Position numbers and translations under genes: made by a program
Notes under the pieces: generated by a model
What the model saw: the letters and a program-made list of their open reading frames with translations, nothing else
The model's database searches: none
What the model was told of the DNA's origin: nothing
Part shown: in pieces, positions 17,927-26,956 of the stretch
Numbering within the stretch: the first letter of the stretch is position 1
Layout: every line of letters begins with the position of its first letter
Assembly: GCA_041398785.1 (NCBI GenBank)
Contig: JAWKUA010000023.1
Span: forward strand, 1 to 64,000
Origin: Planctomycetaceae bacterium
Lineage (GTDB): Bacteria; Planctomycetota; Planctomycetia; Planctomycetales; Planctomycetaceae
Reading direction: 5' to 3'
Length of the DNA: 64,000 bases

Positions 17927-20900
17927 TTAATTGTCCGACGCAGATGATGTTGACGGCGGCAGCTCCGTGATCCAGCGAGCCAGCAGCGCCACCGCGCGCT
18001 GGTCAACTTTCGCGGTCGCCAGTTGAGGCATCTGACCTCGGCCGCGGATCGTCATGCGGTGCAGCAACACGGATTGTTCGGGCGAACCCGGCGCCACAAG
18101 CTTCGCATCAGCGATGCCGAATTTGTCGTGCAGCGGCACCACGTCGATGATGTTGGCTCGTTCCAGGCTGGATGCGAAATCGAGCTTCATCTGAGCATTC
18201 CCGCCACCGGCTTCCACGTGACACTGCGCGCAGTTGGAATGCAGATACGATCGAACCCGCGACGTCAGATCGGCGGTTTCGTCGTATGGATCCGGCAGGC
18301 GATCAAGCTTGTCTGCCGATTCCGCAAGCAGCGACGATGCAGCCGGCGCGGTGCGCTGTCCTTCCGCGGCATCACCGGCCGCACCGTTCAATTTCAGGAC
18401 ACCCAGCCATTCGAAGACTTCCAGTTGATTCGCAGCAACGCCGTCGTAGTCGTGAACTCTGTTGAGCTGCAGCGACGACAGCCCCAGAACAAACTTTGCC
18501 GCTCGGCTGTGACAGACCATGCATTCGGTTCGGCTGGGAAACCGCCACGGCTGTTCGGTGGCCGTGCCGCCGGCATCCGAAACCTGGAAGACCGCGTCAC
18601 GGCCTTCTTTGTCGACAAGAAACGCGTCGGTTTGCTCATCGTTCCACGCGTACGAATACCCAAACCATTCGCCCTGCTGCCTGACCAGAAACCGCGTTTC
18701 CACCCAGCGACGCGATGCGGGATCGCCTTCACGCTGCTCCAGGGCGAACGACTTCACGGTGACGGTGCCGTCCGGAAAATCCCAACTGCTGCCGGTTTGA
18801 AAATCGATCTGAGTCGGCCGCTCGTCGCCGTCCACGGTCATCGTCGGCGGTAGATAAACGTACCGGCTCTTGATGCTGCCGTCGGACCACAACGGTGAAT
18901 TCACCGAATACGGAATCACTCCGGGATGCACTTCGTGACCGGCGACGGATGCGAACAGCCCGCTGTCACTCAACTTCTTTGGAAAATTCTCCGCCGCACC
19001 GGCCGGCGCGGGATTTCGTTCGAATGTGTACAGACCGCCGTCGCTGGCCTTGTGGTCGACAATCAGCAGTTCACCATCCGAATCGATGGCAAACGCGGCG
19101 ATCTGCAGTGTTGTGTCGGCCAACTCCTTGTGCCACATGACGCTGCCGCCACTCACCTTCGCTCCCCAGATCTTTCCGGTGGAATAGTCGCCGTAAATGT
19201 AGGCTCCCGCCAGTTCCGGAAATCGCTCGCCGTAGTACACGACTCCGCCGGTCAGCGATCGGGATTCGGAATGAGGATGCTCCAGCGTCGGCTTGACGTG
19301 CGGTGTCGGGCCGAGTTCGCGGTTGGCATAAAACACGTGACTGCCTTCGTAAACGCTCCAGCCGTAGTTGTCGCCCCGCTGAACAAGATACGCCTGTTCG
19401 TAAAGATCCTGACCGTTGTTTCCGACCCACAGGTCACCGGTTTTCGGATCAACCGTCATGCGCCACGGATTGCGGAGTCCATAGGCCCACGTTTCGGGAC
19501 GAACGCCGTCCTGTCCGACAAACGGATTGTCGGAAGGCACGCTGTACATGCGGCCGTCGTCGGGATGTTCGACGTCGATGCGCAGCACCTTGGCCAGCAG
19601 ATGATCCAGTCCCTGGCCGGTCAGATTCGTGTCGGAATCGCTGGTACCGTCTCCGCTGGTGACGTACATCATGCCGTCGAGCCCGAACGCCATCGCAACA
19701 CCGTTGTGACCATCGGACAGCCACGAAATGATTTCCACGGCGGATTCCGGATCGACGGTATCCGAATCGCGATCAACCGTCAGTCGCGTAATCATGCAGT
19801 ACTTTTCTCCACCCGCTTCCTTTGCCGCGTTCCAGCCGAGATACACGTAGCCATTGTCCGAATATTGCGGATGGAAACAGATGCTGTAGGCCAGCCCGTC
19901 GTGCGGAAAGTCGTACAGGGTCTCGACTTCGCCGGATACAGGATTGTCGGTTGTTCGAATCAGTCGAGTCGGCCCGGACGACCACTTCTGATCCAGCAGA
20001 TACAAACGACGACTGCCTGGCTCGTTGACGGCTACAACAGGAAACGTCAGCGACAACTTCGGCATCGTTCGCGTGGCGACAAATGGCAGCGGTGGTTCGG
20101 GTGAACCGGCGACTTTCGACGGCACGCGATTCCAATTCTGCTTCAGCAGCGTCAGTCGATCCGATGTTGCGTCACCGTCAACATCGGCGATGTCGCGGCG
20201 CTGCGGGCCGATGAACTTCAGAAGCGCAAACTCTTCATAGTGATGGAAGTTCGGCTTCTCCTGTGAAGCCAGCGGCGCGCAGGTGGAAAGTTCCGGGCTG
20301 TCTCGTCGACTGGAGCGGTCGTAACGACACAGAGCGAACCGCCACTGTTCATCGACAACCGGCCGGCCTCCGGTGCGATTCAGATCCGACCACGGAATGC
20401 GGCCTTCGACAGTCCAGCCTTCGTCGGTGTCCGTCCGAACGTTGAGTGTGCCTCTGGTGACAACCTTCGCGTCAATGTGAAAGGTGCCGTCGTCCACCGA
20501 TTTTTTGAAGCCGCCATCAAAGCGTTTTGGCAGGAATTCGTCCTTAACGGTGCCACCCGCCCACAACTGGAAATTGTAATATCCCGGCTTATCTTCGGCG
20601 GGCTTGAAGAACAATTCGAAGACATCCCCGCGCCAACTCATGAATGGCCCGTCGTCGCCCGCGTCCAGATCGTCGTCGTCCATTTCGGCAAAGAAGTACA
20701 GGTACTGCCGATCCCATAACAGCCGAGCCTTCGTTGCCGCACGAGCCGGACGCGAATCCTGCTGAAGCCACGGCAGGTAGAAGTGATCGATTACGTCCGC
20801 CCGCTGCCAGGCAGCATCATCGGCCACGCCGTCGATCGTCGGTGCTTCGCCGGCGAAGCGGCATTCAAATTCCGACCGGACGTCTTCACCGTGCGCAGCG

Positions 20901-20965
20901 GATGCGACGACGCAAATCAGACAGCCGAAAACGATTGACCACAATTTCGAAACGAAAGTCTTCAC
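17927..20965 (-). CDS. Secreted CBM9-like / sugar dehydrogenase-like / cytochrome c fusion protein
   Basis: 1012-residue exported multidomain protein. The start is GTG 20965 because AGGAG lies 6 bp upstream and a signal peptide (LWSIVFGCLICVVASAAHG) follows; in-frame residues further upstream are not protein-like. A carbohydrate-binding family 9-like domain spans about 30-240 (APTIDGVADDAAW). A glucose/sorbosone dehydrogenase-like beta-propeller spans about 300-640 (DGMMYVTSGDG, GLRNPWR, GDNYGWSVYEG). The C-terminal part carries two c-type heme sites, CMVCH at about 815 and CAQCH at about 912, with a possible Met ligand in GQMPQL. It is probably a periplasmic redox enzyme acting on carbohydrates that passes electrons to its own hemes. 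PQQ dependence is inferred from family membership. Confidence 0.88.
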   Translation of the reverse strand: MKTFVSKLWSIVFGCLICVVASAAHGEDVRSEFECRFAGEAPTIDGVADDAAWQRADVIDHFYLPWLQQDSRPARAATKARLLWDRQYLYFFAEMDDDDLDAGDDGPFMSWRGDVFELFFKPAEDKPGYYNFQLWAGGTVKDEFLPKRFDGGFKKSVDDGTFHIDAKVVTRGTLNVRTDTDEGWTVEGRIPWSDLNRTGGRPVVDEQWRFALCRYDRSSRRDSPELSTCAPLASQEKPNFHHYEEFALLKFIGPQRRDIADVDGDATSDRLTLLKQNWNRVPSKVAGSPEPPLPFVATRTMPKLSLTFPVVAVNEPGSRRLYLLDQKWSSGPTRLIRTTDNPVSGEVETLYDFPHDGLAYSICFHPQYSDNGYVYLGWNAAKEAGGEKYCMITRLTVDRDSDTVDPESAVEIISWLSDGHNGVAMAFGLDGMMYVTSGDGTSDSDTNLTGQGLDHLLAKVLRIDVEHPDDGRMYSVPSDNPFVGQDGVRPETWAYGLRNPWRMTVDPKTGDLWVGNNGQDLYEQAYLVQRGDNYGWSVYEGSHVFYANRELGPTPHVKPTLEHPHSESRSLTGGVVYYGERFPELAGAYIYGDYSTGKIWGAKVSGGSVMWHKELADTTLQIAAFAIDSDGELLIVDHKASDGGLYTFERNPAPAGAAENFPKKLSDSGLFASVAGHEVHPGVIPYSVNSPLWSDGSIKSRYVYLPPTMTVDGDERPTQIDFQTGSSWDFPDGTVTVKSFALEQREGDPASRRWVETRFLVRQQGEWFGYSYAWNDEQTDAFLVDKEGRDAVFQVSDAGGTATEQPWRFPSRTECMVCHSRAAKFVLGLSSLQLNRVHDYDGVAANQLEVFEWLGVLKLNGAAGDAAEGQRTAPAASSLLAESADKLDRLPDPYDETADLTSRVRSYLHSNCAQCHVEAGGGNAQMKLDFASSLERANIIDVVPLHDKFGIADAKLVAPGSPEQSVLLHRMTIRGRGQMPQLATAKVDQRAVALLARWITELPPSTSSASDN

Positions 20966-21202
20966 GACGCGCTCCTGTTGGGATTCCGAGCGGCATTCGG
21001 CTGGTGAGCCTGGCCGAAACGATGATATCGCTGACACGTCCGAGTCGCCACAGACGGGATTTCTGCAGCAGCCTGCAGCGTGATTCACCGTCAATGCTGC
21101 GGGTGTCGTTTGCAACACCGTCTCCCGAATGTCAAACTGCCGCGCGGCGCGACGGAATGCGACTGTGAATCACATCTCTGACATCGCCGCGGGCACTGCC
21201 GA

Positions 21203-22741
21203 ATGCTTTCCAGACTTGCAACTTACACCCTGCTGGGCATCGAAGCTCGCTCGGTTGAAGTGGACGTCGACATCTCCCCGGGCGCACTTCCCAAAACAAT
21301 TCTTGTCGGCCTGGCCGAAGCTGCCGTCAAGGAAAGCACTCACCGCATCGAACGGGCTCTGGTCAACAGCGGCTACGGTCGCCCGATGGACCGTGTCGTC
21401 ATCAATCTGTCGCCCGCCGATCTGCCCAAGGACGCCGCGTCGCTGGATCTGCCGATTGCTCTGGGGCTGCTGATTTCCGACGGGCAGATCGAACCGGATC
21501 CCGACATCAAAGCCGTCTACGTCGGCGAACTGGCGCTTGACGGCAGCCTGCGTCCCGTCAAGGGCGCGTTGTCGATGGCGCTGGCCGCGCGAGCCGCCGG
21601 GAAGACTCACATCGTCGTCCCCACGGCCAACGCGATGGAAGCCGCCGTCGTTGATGGCATCGACGTGATTTCCGTCGGCATGCTGGCCGAAGCCGTTGGA
21701 TTTCTGACCGGTCAACTGCCGCTGGAGCCCGTCGTGTTCAGCTGGGATCACGCTCGCACCAGCTTCGGCCGCTATGACATTGACTACGTCGACGTCAAAG
21801 GCCAGGAAATGGCCAAACGAGCCGTCACGGTCGCCGCGGCGGGAGCTCACCACATTCTGCTGATCGGAAGTCCGGGGACCGGCAAGACACTTCTGTCGCA
21901 GCGCATCTGCACGATCCTTCCCGAACTGGAACCGGAAGAGAGCCTGGAAACAACTCGCATCTACAGCGCCGTCGCAATGCTGGAACCCGGCCAGCCGCTG
22001 TTGCTGAGACGTCCGTTTCGGTCGCCGCATCACACGATCAGCGAAGCCGGCCTGGTCGGCGGCGGCAGCATTCCTCAGCCGGGAGAAATCAGCCTCGCTC
22101 ACCACGGCATTCTGTTTCTGGACGAACTGCCGGAGTTCAACCGCCGCACTCTGGAAGTCATGCGGCAGCCGCTGGAAGATCAGTGCGTGACGATTTCGCG
22201 AGCGATGGGCAGCGTGACGTTTCCCGCCAACCTGATGCTGGTCGCGGCGATGAACCCGTGTCCGTGCGGCTTTCGAGCCGACCCGAAGCGACAATGCACA
22301 TGCAATCCGCTGCAGGTCGAACGCTACCTGAGCCGCATCAGCGGGCCGCTGCTGGATCGCATCGACATTCACATCGAAGTGCCGCCCGTGCCGTTTCGCG
22401 AACTGTCCGACTCCACGGAAGGCACATCCAGCGCGACGATGCGGGAACAGGTCGAGTCCGCTCGCCAGCGCCAGGCCGCTCGCTTCAAATCGTCAGGAAC
22501 GCGAGTCAACGGCAAGATGAAACCACCGCAAATTCGAAAGTTCTGCAAGGTGGCCGGCGAAGCCGAACAGATGCTGAAAGCGGCGATGGAGGAAACCGGT
22601 CTGTCGGCTCGCGCACACGACAAGATCCTCCGCATCGCTCGCACGATCGCCGACCTGGACGACAGCGAACACATCCAGGCTGGTCATCTCAGCGAAGCGA
22701 TCAACTATCGCACGCTGGATCGCAACTACTGGCAGCAGTAA
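21203..22741 (+). CDS. comM: YifB/ComM family Mg-chelatase-like AAA+ ATPase
   Basis: 512-residue cytoplasmic AAA+ protein. The N-terminal ChlI-like domain (VDVDISPGALPKTILVGLAEAAVKES) is followed by the ATPase with Walker A GSPGTGKT, Walker B ILFLDELPEF and the insert NPCPCGFRADPKRQCTCNP carrying four Cys. The C-terminal Mg-chelatase domain ends in DLDDSEHIQAGHLSEAINYRTLD. ComM of naturally competent bacteria is a branch-migration helicase that promotes integration of foreign DNA; planctomycete members are untested. The stop codon shares its last A with the start of the next gene (TAATG), so translation is coupled. Confidence 0.94.
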   Translation: MLSRLATYTLLGIEARSVEVDVDISPGALPKTILVGLAEAAVKESTHRIERALVNSGYGRPMDRVVINLSPADLPKDAASLDLPIALGLLISDGQIEPDPDIKAVYVGELALDGSLRPVKGALSMALAARAAGKTHIVVPTANAMEAAVVDGIDVISVGMLAEAVGFLTGQLPLEPVVFSWDHARTSFGRYDIDYVDVKGQEMAKRAVTVAAAGAHHILLIGSPGTGKTLLSQRICTILPELEPEESLETTRIYSAVAMLEPGQPLLLRRPFRSPHHTISEAGLVGGGSIPQPGEISLAHHGILFLDELPEFNRRTLEVMRQPLEDQCVTISRAMGSVTFPANLMLVAAMNPCPCGFRADPKRQCTCNPLQVERYLSRISGPLLDRIDIHIEVPPVPFRELSDSTEGTSSATMREQVESARQRQAARFKSSGTRVNGKMKPPQIRKFCKVAGEAEQMLKAAMEETGLSARAHDKILRIARTIADLDDSEHIQAGHLSEAINYRTLDRNYWQQ

Positions 22742-23406
22742 TGATTGTCGAAGGAATCCTAACCAGCGTCGACAGCGCCGGCACGCTCAACGTCGCTCCC
22801 ATGGGACCGATCGTGCATGGCGATTTTGAACGACTGACATTGCGTCCGTTTCAGACATCGACAACATTTCGCAACCTGATCGAAACCGGTTGCGGCGTGT
22901 TTCATGTCGTGGACCGCGTTGACCTGATCGCGAAGGCAGCGATCGGACGACTGGACGAAAATCCGCCCACCGAACCCGCTCGCGCGGTCAACGGCCGAGT
23001 ACTGCAAGACTGCTGCAGGTGGTTTGAATTCCGCATCACGGACCGCGACCTGTCCGACCAGCGTTCGGTGCTGCACGCCGAGATCGTTCATTCACAGCAG
23101 CGCCGCCCGTTCTTCGGCTTCAACCGAGCTCGCCATGCGGTGATCGAAGCAGCGATCCTTGCAACTCGAATTCATCTGACAGGAACCGAACCGGTGCTGA
23201 CCGCGTTCGAAACGCTGCACTCAGCGGTCGACAAGACCGGCGGCGAAGAAGAACGTCAGGCTTTCGAGTTGCTGCAAGATTACGTCACCCACTGGTCGAA
23301 CTCGCAGCATCCAGGTGCATGTCAGGATGCCAAAGCCATTTTTCAGCCACCGGAACCGGAAGGTCTCCAACGCATCAGCGACTCCGAGCAAAAGCACGAG
23401 GTCTGA
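22741..23406 (+). CDS. DUF447 domain-containing protein
   Basis: 221-residue protein of the DUF447 family, recognised from VEGILTSVDSAGTLNVAPMGP, LRPFQTSTTFRNL and the ending FGFNRARHAVIEAAIL. The family has a flavin-reductase-like split-barrel fold and occurs in methanogens and in bacteria with H4MPT-linked C1 metabolism, where it is found with cofactor-synthesis genes. The ATG at 22741 overlaps the ComM stop by one base, giving tight coupling to a functionally unrelated ATPase. Role in the pathway unproven. Its presence fits the methylene-H4MPT dehydrogenase at 10343 and RFAP synthase at 36953. Confidence 0.88.
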   Translation: MIVEGILTSVDSAGTLNVAPMGPIVHGDFERLTLRPFQTSTTFRNLIETGCGVFHVVDRVDLIAKAAIGRLDENPPTEPARAVNGRVLQDCCRWFEFRITDRDLSDQRSVLHAEIVHSQQRRPFFGFNRARHAVIEAAILATRIHLTGTEPVLTAFETLHSAVDKTGGEEERQAFELLQDYVTHWSNSQHPGACQDAKAIFQPPEPEGLQRISDSEQKHEV

Positions 23407-23543
23407 ATGCCGCTGTTCATCGTCGGATTGCGGATCGCAGACCGGCGAGCCACACTGAGTGACGAAGCCGCTCGATGCTTGTCACATTGCATCAGAAATC
23501 AACCGGCGCGCCAGGTACAGTGCGCTGGCCCTTGTGTTTTGAT

Positions 23544-23607
23544 GTGTGGCACTGGCTGTGCCGGTGCGTTCGCGATGCTGAAACCACCCGCACAGCCAGT
23601 GCCACAC
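23544..23607. repeat. Palindromic repeat with 18-bp arms
   Basis: GTGTGGCACTGGCTGTGC at 23544-23561 is the perfect reverse complement of 23590-23607, with a 28-bp loop. It lies in the 363-bp gap between DUF447 and the leftward esterase. No gene is seen elsewhere in this gap. The GTGTGGCACTGGCTGTGCC sequence is, to my recollection, a high-copy intergenic repeat in planctomycetes. It could fold in RNA from either direction, but there is no T run, so it is not an ordinary terminator. Confidence 0.85.
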
Positions 23608-23769
23608 AACTCTTCCAACCAGTGCTGACAAGGCACCAGGCGAATTCCCTCCGTTTCTGCCGCCCGAAACAACCCGGGACTCTCGACACCAGGACGAGGA
23701 GCGTCGAATGGCCACGTTGCTGCGAGACCCTGTACGGGCACCCGTTCCGAGGATGTTCCGAACGCACCG

Positions 23770-24753
23770 TCATCGCTCACCGGCGGCTTGCAGATAGCCG
23801 AGTGATTCCAGGAACATGTCCAGTTCACGGAGGGTTCGGTAGTAATCCTGAGTCGCGGCGGCCCGTTGCTGGCCCTGCCCGCGGCCGGGATTGAAGAAGC
23901 CGTGAGGACGGCCTTCGTAGGCTTTCAGTTCGCAGCGATTTCCGGCGGCTGTCATGCGGTCGCGAAACAGTTCGACGGAAGCAAACGGCACCGCTTCGTC
24001 GTTCGTTCCGTGAAAGATGATCGTCGGCGGCAGGCCGGATCTCACAAACCCGATGGGCGAGATTTCTTCCGGGCGTCCGTCCGCTCGTTCGCGAATGGAT
24101 GCCGCCTTGTCCGGTGGAAACAGGTTCTCTGCGCCTTCGATCGGAGCCAGTGCCACGGCGGGATTGAACAGCACCAGTGCGTCCGGCATGGAACTGACGT
24201 CGGTGTGGTCACCGTCTTCGAATCCCGGCACCAGAGCCGTCGCCGCGGCCAGATGTCCGCCGGCCGATCCGCCTCCGGCCGCGATCCGGTGCGGGTCAAT
24301 TCCCAACCGGTCAGCGGACGCTCGCAGCCAGCGAACGGCTGCTTTGGCGTCACGGACACAGTCCTGAGGAAACACGCCCTGACGCGACTTGACTCGATAG
24401 TCGACAGAAACTGCCACCATGCCGCGCTCTGCCAGATGGCGACACTGAGGCAAAAACTGACCGGGCGTTCCCGCGTTCCAGCCTCCTCCGAAAAAGAACA
24501 CTATCGCCGGTCGTCGTTCCGTCGGCTGATGATCCTTCGGCTGAAAGATCCACGCCTTCAGTTCGGTGTCCCCGACGGTTCGGTAAGTCTCCACCGTCGC
24601 TCCCGGCATTTCCGGCGGATAACTCCAGCTTATCAGCGGTTCCTCCACGACGCTCTCCGCCGACGATTCCGACACGGCTGCGGCTTGTTGACCGTTCACC
24701 GGTGCTGCAACAACACAAAGGAATACGAATGCCAAATGGATTCTGATCGTCAT
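23770..24753 (-). CDS. Secreted alpha/beta hydrolase (esterase/lipase, BD-FAE-like)
   Basis: 327-residue exported hydrolase. Start ATG 24753 is chosen because GGAAGGAGA lies about 9 bp upstream and a signal peptide follows (HLAFVFLCVVAAPVNG). The oxyanion-hole motif FFFGGGWNAGT is at about 87-96, nucleophile S163 in GGGSAGGH, D252 in HGTNDEAVPF and H284 in GRPHGFFNPG, so the catalytic triad is complete. Related proteins are carboxylesterases, including feruloyl or acetyl-xylan esterases. The first 60 bases of the gene and its upstream region are duplicated at 36500-36816, where the rest of the gene is missing. Confidence 0.92.
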   Translation of the reverse strand: MTIRIHLAFVFLCVVAAPVNGQQAAAVSESSAESVVEEPLISWSYPPEMPGATVETYRTVGDTELKAWIFQPKDHQPTERRPAIVFFFGGGWNAGTPGQFLPQCRHLAERGMVAVSVDYRVKSRQGVFPQDCVRDAKAAVRWLRASADRLGIDPHRIAAGGGSAGGHLAAATALVPGFEDGDHTDVSSMPDALVLFNPAVALAPIEGAENLFPPDKAASIRERADGRPEEISPIGFVRSGLPPTIIFHGTNDEAVPFASVELFRDRMTAAGNRCELKAYEGRPHGFFNPGRGQGQQRAAATQDYYRTLRELDMFLESLGYLQAAGER

Positions 24754-25018
24754 CACGATGATTCTCCTTCCGCGGGAATGGGCTGGCGACGGCACGACTG
24801 TAGCCGGGCAGGTGCTAAATGTCAGTCGCAGCCTTCGAAGCGGAAGTGCCGTTCGTTCCTGGCACCACTTCGCTTGCACCGCCTGACCTGGTGCGTGGCT
24901 TCACACGCGACCCGACGAACATCGCGTGCCGATGGTTCAGTGAGCCGGTTGCTGTAGAATGCCCCTGGGTGTTGAGAGCCAGACGATGGCGGCTGGATTG
25001 GGACAAAACGCATCAGGC
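24696..25018. repeat. Duplicated segment, copy A (gene 5' end plus upstream region)
   Basis: Nearly identical to 36500-36816 in the same orientation, with about eight substitutions, a 2-nt indel and a 7-nt gap near the right end, roughly 96-97% identity over about 320 bp. Copy A includes the signal-peptide codons and promoter region of the esterase gene. The unit ends in the middle of coding sequence. The 415-bp gap from 24754 to 25168 otherwise contains only a T7/C9 homopolymer patch (25019-25040). Confidence 0.9.
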
Positions 25019-25168
25019 ATTTTTTTCTCGGCCCCCCCCCTGGCCGAGTGGTCGTTTCCAGATCACGACGAACGGTGCTGCTTCTGGTCCAATGGTCGTC
25101 ACCGTACGCGTGCCACGACGGACGCTGTGCCGCAGCGATGTGAGTTCAGCTTCTGTCTCCATCTTATC

Positions 25169-25686
25169 TCACCCACGAACGCCAGTTTCGTGGCAGAGGC
25201 GCATCGTCAGGAATCGCCAGCCAGAGTCGTTCATCGTCTGGCTGGCGGCGAAATAAGTGGAACTCCAGTGCCATTCTTCCGCCATCTTGATGAAATTCAG
25301 TCCCACGGAATTTCGTTCGACGTATCTCATCATTGTCAGCAGATGGCCGTCGGACTGCACCGGATTCGACTTGAATCGCCCCTGATACAAATGCCCGGTC
25401 CCGCCGGTTTCGTAGTGAGCGTGCCAGCGCATCGTGTGCCTGACAGCCAGGCGACGGAAGAATTCGCTGACCTGATCGCTGGTTTCAGGCCGGACAACAA
25501 AATTCCAGTGATTCGGCGGGCCACCATGGCATAAATCGGCAGCAGCACAATTCCCCATGTCTCTGCGACGACACGTAAGAACGCGGCAAAGTCTTCCGGC
25601 TTCTCAGGAATCGTCCGCCGCGCCACCGCTCGATTCAGAAGGTGGAACAATTCACCTGCCGGACAATTACGTTTTGTGCGTGCCAT
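25169..25686 (-). pseudogene. REP-associated tyrosine transposase (RAYT), frameshifted
   Basis: The two halves of an IS200-like TnpA_REP protein lie in different frames. The N-terminal part from ATG 25686 reads CPAGELFHLLNRAVARR through LLPIYAMV. Near 25516-25530 the frame shifts by one base, and the second part continues PPNHWNFVVRPE, HLYQGRFKSNPVQ and the catalytic-Tyr motif YVERN to the stop at 25169. In family members the first region normally reads NHWH; here the second His of the HUH motif is Asn. Frameshift plus altered HUH means it is probably inactive. RAYTs are single-copy domesticated transposases that mobilise palindromic REP sequences, which fits the repeats around it. Confidence 0.85.
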
Positions 25687-25734
25687 CGCGGAAGTCGAAC
25701 AAGCCGCGACACAAATTAGAAGAGAGCTGACGCC

Positions 25735-26946
25735 TCAATGGTCTGAGCCACTTGTGAGCGGAAGCTCCTCAAGATGACGTTGAATCCGGGCCCGATGCGT
25801 TTCGGCGAACGCCTGCCGCATGTGCGGCTGGGTCCATGCTTCAAGGGCCGCGGAGACCAAACCCGTCACCGTGGCGATTCCGAGTTCCGGAGAGATTCCC
25901 AATGCGTGGTACAGCGTTTCGAATGATCGCAAAGTCACTTCGGAAAACCTGCGGATGCCGCCGAGCGACAGAGCAAGCTGTTCTTTGCCAGGTCGGAAGT
26001 AACAAATCGTCGACACGATATCGTAGGCTGGCGACAACTCCGCGTTTCTGCGGTCCGGGTAAATGACGGAAAAATTCTTCAGATGGGCATCGCCGTTTCC
26101 GCAAATCACTGTGAATGCAATCTGCCGGAGGAATTCAGCAGCGCTGTTCGGAGCGATCCACGAAATCACGCGCCCGATGTCTTCATAGCTTGAGTGATAT
26201 TGCCGGTCGCCTGGCGGGCGATCGAGAATTTGACCGAAGTCTTCCATGTGGATTCGACCTGTTGTCGAGCGATCGAAGCGGGCGATGGTGAAGACCGCAC
26301 CGTTTCCCGTCGGCATTCCGTCCGGAATCGCATCGAACTCGTCGGATCGTCGAAGCTCGAAGTCGGGCACGCTGACACCGGCTGCCCTGGCCCAGTTCAT
26401 CGTCGCGAATTCACACTCGGGCAGGCCCGGATATTCTGGCGCGTCAAACTTGGCAATGCATGCGACGCCGTCACCTTCGGCCGAGGTTGTGAGTCCCCGC
26501 CCCGAAGATCGAGCGGACAGTTTCCACTGCGCACCCGCAAGCGAGAATTTCAGGCCTGGAACTGCATCGTCTGACTGCGCTGGTGGAGGTAATTCTGAAC
26601 CCCGGCGCGCCAGCGGTGACTCAGTGGGGGTCAACACGACCGCGCCCGGCATGTCGCGGCCAAGATATTGCAGCAGCGAGAAATCATCCTGCTCGTCAAT
26701 GCCCAGTAGTCGTGTGCGCCAGGTTCGCATCACGCCCTGCGGCAGCAGGTGAGCAAACCAGCAGACTGGTCCGTCTACGCAGATTGGATGGGGCAAACGG
26801 TCTTCAAACAGTTGCCCGAGGACGGGCCGATCCGGGAGCAGCCGCGACACATAACTGTCGGAGAACGTGAACTGCTGAGCCTCATTGGGCAACGCTTCCA
26901 GCGTTCCAACTTCCACTTCGCCGACTTCGACCTTCAGCGCATTCAT
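25735..26946 (-). CDS. HipA-family Ser/Thr kinase (type II toxin-like)
   Basis: 403-residue HipA-like kinase. The N-terminal subdomain spans about 1-120. FSLAGAQWKLSA (about 134-145) replaces the usual SLAGAQ-PK loop, with Trp instead of Pro. K166 (CIAKFD) is the likely ATP lysine. The catalytic motif GNGDAHLKN gives D286, and LSPAYDIVST gives metal-binding D309. HipA kinases phosphorylate targets such as aminoacyl-tRNA synthetases and cause growth arrest. The normal partner is a HipB helix-turn-helix antitoxin, and none adjoins this gene. Instead it starts 10 bp downstream of a DUF262 gene, implying one operon. Start ATG 26946 avoids overlap with that gene; an earlier in-frame start at 26988 is possible. 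Confidence 0.88.
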   Translation of the reverse strand: MNALKVEVGEVEVGTLEALPNEAQQFTFSDSYVSRLLPDRPVLGQLFEDRLPHPICVDGPVCWFAHLLPQGVMRTWRTRLLGIDEQDDFSLLQYLGRDMPGAVVLTPTESPLARRGSELPPPAQSDDAVPGLKFSLAGAQWKLSARSSGRGLTTSAEGDGVACIAKFDAPEYPGLPECEFATMNWARAAGVSVPDFELRRSDEFDAIPDGMPTGNGAVFTIARFDRSTTGRIHMEDFGQILDRPPGDRQYHSSYEDIGRVISWIAPNSAAEFLRQIAFTVICGNGDAHLKNFSVIYPDRRNAELSPAYDIVSTICYFRPGKEQLALSLGGIRRFSEVTLRSFETLYHALGISPELGIATVTGLVSAALEAWTQPHMRQAFAETHRARIQRHLEELPLTSGSDH

Positions 26947-26956
26947 CAGAAGTCCG

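Noticed and set aside
18023..20104. Long plus-strand frames opposite the sugar dehydrogenase-like gene
   Set aside because: Antisense shadows of a high-GC gene with clear domains on the minus strand.
23547..23562. Sigma-54-like TGGCAC-N5-GTGC element
   Set aside because: It is one arm of the perfect palindrome at 23544-23607, the -12 half deviates (GTGC for TTGC), and it does not precede a suitable gene.
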